Position numbers and translations under genes: made by a program. The notes beneath the pieces are model-generated. The model was given only the letters and a program-made list of their open reading frames with translations, had not been told where the DNA came from and searched no databases. Source: Deltaproteobacteria bacterium Ga0077550 (GTDB lineage: Bacteria; Myxococcota_A; Polyangia; Nannocystales; Nannocystaceae). From it: DNA of 45,892 nt. The stretch is taken from contig LNFB01000130.1 of NCBI GenBank assembly GCA_001464385.1, forward strand, positions 1-45,892, in the 5' to 3' direction. Within the stretch, counting starts at the first letter, position 1. The number at the start of each line of letters is the position of its first letter. Positions 44,759-45,892 of this stretch are shown here, one piece after another.

Positions 44759-45439
44759 ATGGATTGTCTCGACTGGAAGCGGTGGGGGGTGGTGCTGGCG
44801 TTGCTGCCGGCGGTGGCGTGCGATACGGGGCCCATCGACCGATCGCAGTTCACGGAGAACCTCTGCGATGCCTCGGGGCTCCACGCGCTCGTGGCCATCG
44901 AGCCGGACGAGCCCGTCGACGCCAGCGTGGTGCGGACCGCACAGCAGCTCGATCTCGAGGCGCCGAACTCCGGGGAGCTCGACGCGTTCGGTACGCTGTG
45001 CTCGGGCGCGCGCGATCGGGAGGCGTGCAGGCGGAGGGTCTTGGAGGAGACGTTCGAGTCGGAGTTCGTTTCGGACGAGTCCGAGTCTCCGACGTACCTG
45101 TCGCTCGTCTTCACCCGCGGTGACGAGGTCGGCGGCGCCTGGCGGATGCCGCAGCTGCTGGATTTTCTCGGCGAGATCGACAGCCCGGGGGACGCGATGC
45201 TGCTCGCGACGCTGGCGGGGCACGCCCCCGTCTGCATGGGCGGGGACGACGTCGGCGAGCGAGATGGCGGCTATGTGGTGTTCACTCAGAGCGGCCGCGG
45301 GTGCGGCTCCTTCTTCGCCCTCGGCGACGAGAATCGCCTGCGCCACAACGTGGTGAGGGTCGATCCGGACGGTGAGCTCGACGTGATCGAGAGCACCGTC
45401 GTCGAGGGAGACGACCCCGCGTGTGGCTCCGGTGGTTGA
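44759..45439 (+). CDS. Lipoprotein, first copy of a tandem paralogous pair
   Basis: The protein has 226 residues. The signal WGVVLALLPAVAC has a lipobox. The body has FTENLCDASGLHALVAIEPD, GTLCSGARDREACRRRVLEE, LSLVFTRGDEVGGAWRMPQL and VCMGGDDVGERDGGYVVF, with several Cys, probably disulfide-bonded. It is strongly acidic. Family unknown. The gene that follows encodes a clear paralogue of the same layout. Each copy has its own promoter block, so expression is probably independent of the lipoprotein operon upstream. Confidence 0.72.
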   Translation: MDCLDWKRWGVVLALLPAVACDTGPIDRSQFTENLCDASGLHALVAIEPDEPVDASVVRTAQQLDLEAPNSGELDAFGTLCSGARDREACRRRVLEETFESEFVSDESESPTYLSLVFTRGDEVGGAWRMPQLLDFLGEIDSPGDAMLLATLAGHAPVCMGGDDVGERDGGYVVFTQSGRGCGSFFALGDENRLRHNVVRVDPDGELDVIESTVVEGDDPACGSGG

Positions 45440-45453
45440 TCCGCGATCCTCCG

Positions 45454-45482
45454 CTGGCGTCCCCGCATTCCCGCGCTATCGT
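45454..45482 (+). promoter_or_regulatory. Promoter of the second tandem lipoprotein gene (duplicated element)
   Basis: CTGGCG at 45454-45459, a 17-base spacer and TATCGT at 45477-45482, ending 6 nt before the ATG at 45489. Conservation of the -35, spacing and -10 between paralogues while flanking bases differ supports a real promoter. Confidence 0.55.
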
Positions 45483-45488
45483 GAATCC

Positions 45489-45892
45489 ATGGACTATCGT
45501 GATTGGGATCGGTTGGTCGCGGTGCTGGCGTTGATGGTGCCGGCGGTCGGGTGTGCGGAGGGCAGCATCGACGAGGCGCAGTTCACCGAGGATCTGTGTG
45601 ATGGGAGCGGGCTCCACGCGCTGATGGCGGTCGAGCCGGACGAGCCGGTCGACGCCAGCGCGTTGCGAAACGCCGAGGAGCTCTTCGGCGGAGAGGGCGA
45701 GGAGCTCAACACCTCGATCCTCGACGCGGACGGCACGCTCTGCTCGGGGGCGAGCGATCGGCCGGCGTGCGAGCAGGGCGTCGCCGACCTGACGTTCCTC
45801 TCCGAGTTCAGCTCGGCGGGGCAGGAGTCCACGACGTACCAGTCGCTCGTGTTCACGCGGGGCGACGAGATCGGCGGCGCGTGGGACCTCCC
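45489..45892 (+). CDS. Lipoprotein, second copy of the tandem pair (3' end outside window)
   Basis: At least 134 residues, cut by the window edge. The signal LVAVLALMVPAVGC has a lipobox. It is paralogous to the preceding gene along the visible length: FTEDLCDGSGLHALMAVEPD, DGTLCSGASDRPACEQGV, QSLVFTRGDEIGGAW. The first part after the lipobox and the segment around residues 60-70 differ most. Function unknown; further copies may follow to the right. Confidence 0.72.
   Translation, partial: MDYRDWDRLVAVLALMVPAVGCAEGSIDEAQFTEDLCDGSGLHALMAVEPDEPVDASALRNAEELFGGEGEELNTSILDADGTLCSGASDRPACEQGVADLTFLSEFSSAGQESTTYQSLVFTRGDEIGGAWDL

Overview
The window is 45.9 kb of GC-rich DNA with strong GC3 bias, which is why almost every real gene has a long shadow frame on the opposite strand. 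The gene content suggests a myxobacterium, most likely of the Nannocystaceae. It has many putative lipoproteins with Ser/Thr/Gly-rich linkers after the lipobox (for example SSSTG and TTTEGSSSG), Ser/Thr kinases with HRDFKPEN/HRDFKPDN catalytic loops, ECF sigma factors, a terpene synthase and a DUF4123 protein. This assignment is inference; no marker gene settles it. I saw no tRNA, rRNA, CRISPR array or intact insertion sequence.

Left part (1-17.6 kb): a Cys-rich Sel1 (Hcp-like) protein cut by the window edge, a Uma2 nuclease-like protein and a broken NmrA gene. Then a GST/ECF-sigma operon, a bestrophin-like channel, a DUF3592 membrane protein, valyl-tRNA synthetase (valS), a lipoprotein archaemetzincin, a DUF6882 protein and a CBS-pair protein. 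These are followed by a large secreted propeller-like lipoprotein, a fructosamine-kinase-family protein, a Cys-rich lipoprotein and a two-gene ABC exporter.

Middle part (17.6-23.4 kb): a solitary class I terpene synthase, then a zone of gene debris. It holds a multiply frameshifted Rhs/YD-repeat relic, an MBOAT acyltransferase fragment fused to an SGNH-hydrolase C-terminus, and a TolB-like fragment abutting a beta-propeller C-terminus on the other strand. Two intact repeat proteins (a helical 231-aa protein and a DUF4034/TPR-like lipoprotein) sit within this zone.

Signalling part (23.4-29.8 kb): on the minus strand, a 161-aa protein with a Cys-rich tail, an ECF sigma factor and two transmembrane Ser/Thr kinases. 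Divergent from it is an orphan DUF4123 (type VI effector adaptor) gene.

Right part (29.8-45.9 kb): a Tat-type PhoD phosphatase-like lipoprotein, then a TrkH / TrkA-N / MoaD-like / Asp-box operon. Next is a carbohydrate locus: a pectinacetylesterase/NOTUM-like lipoprotein, UgpC-type ATPase, an unusual solute-binding-protein/permease fusion and a MalG-type permease on the minus strand, divergent from a frameshifted GH57/GH38-like secreted hydrolase and two coupled lipoproteins. The window ends in a tandem pair of paralogous lipoproteins with a duplicated promoter.

A signal that cuts across the window: many first genes of transcription units have a TAnnnT hexamer only 6-11 nt before the start codon and no Shine-Dalgarno sequence between them. 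This is the layout expected for leaderless mRNAs, and I used it to choose several start codons.
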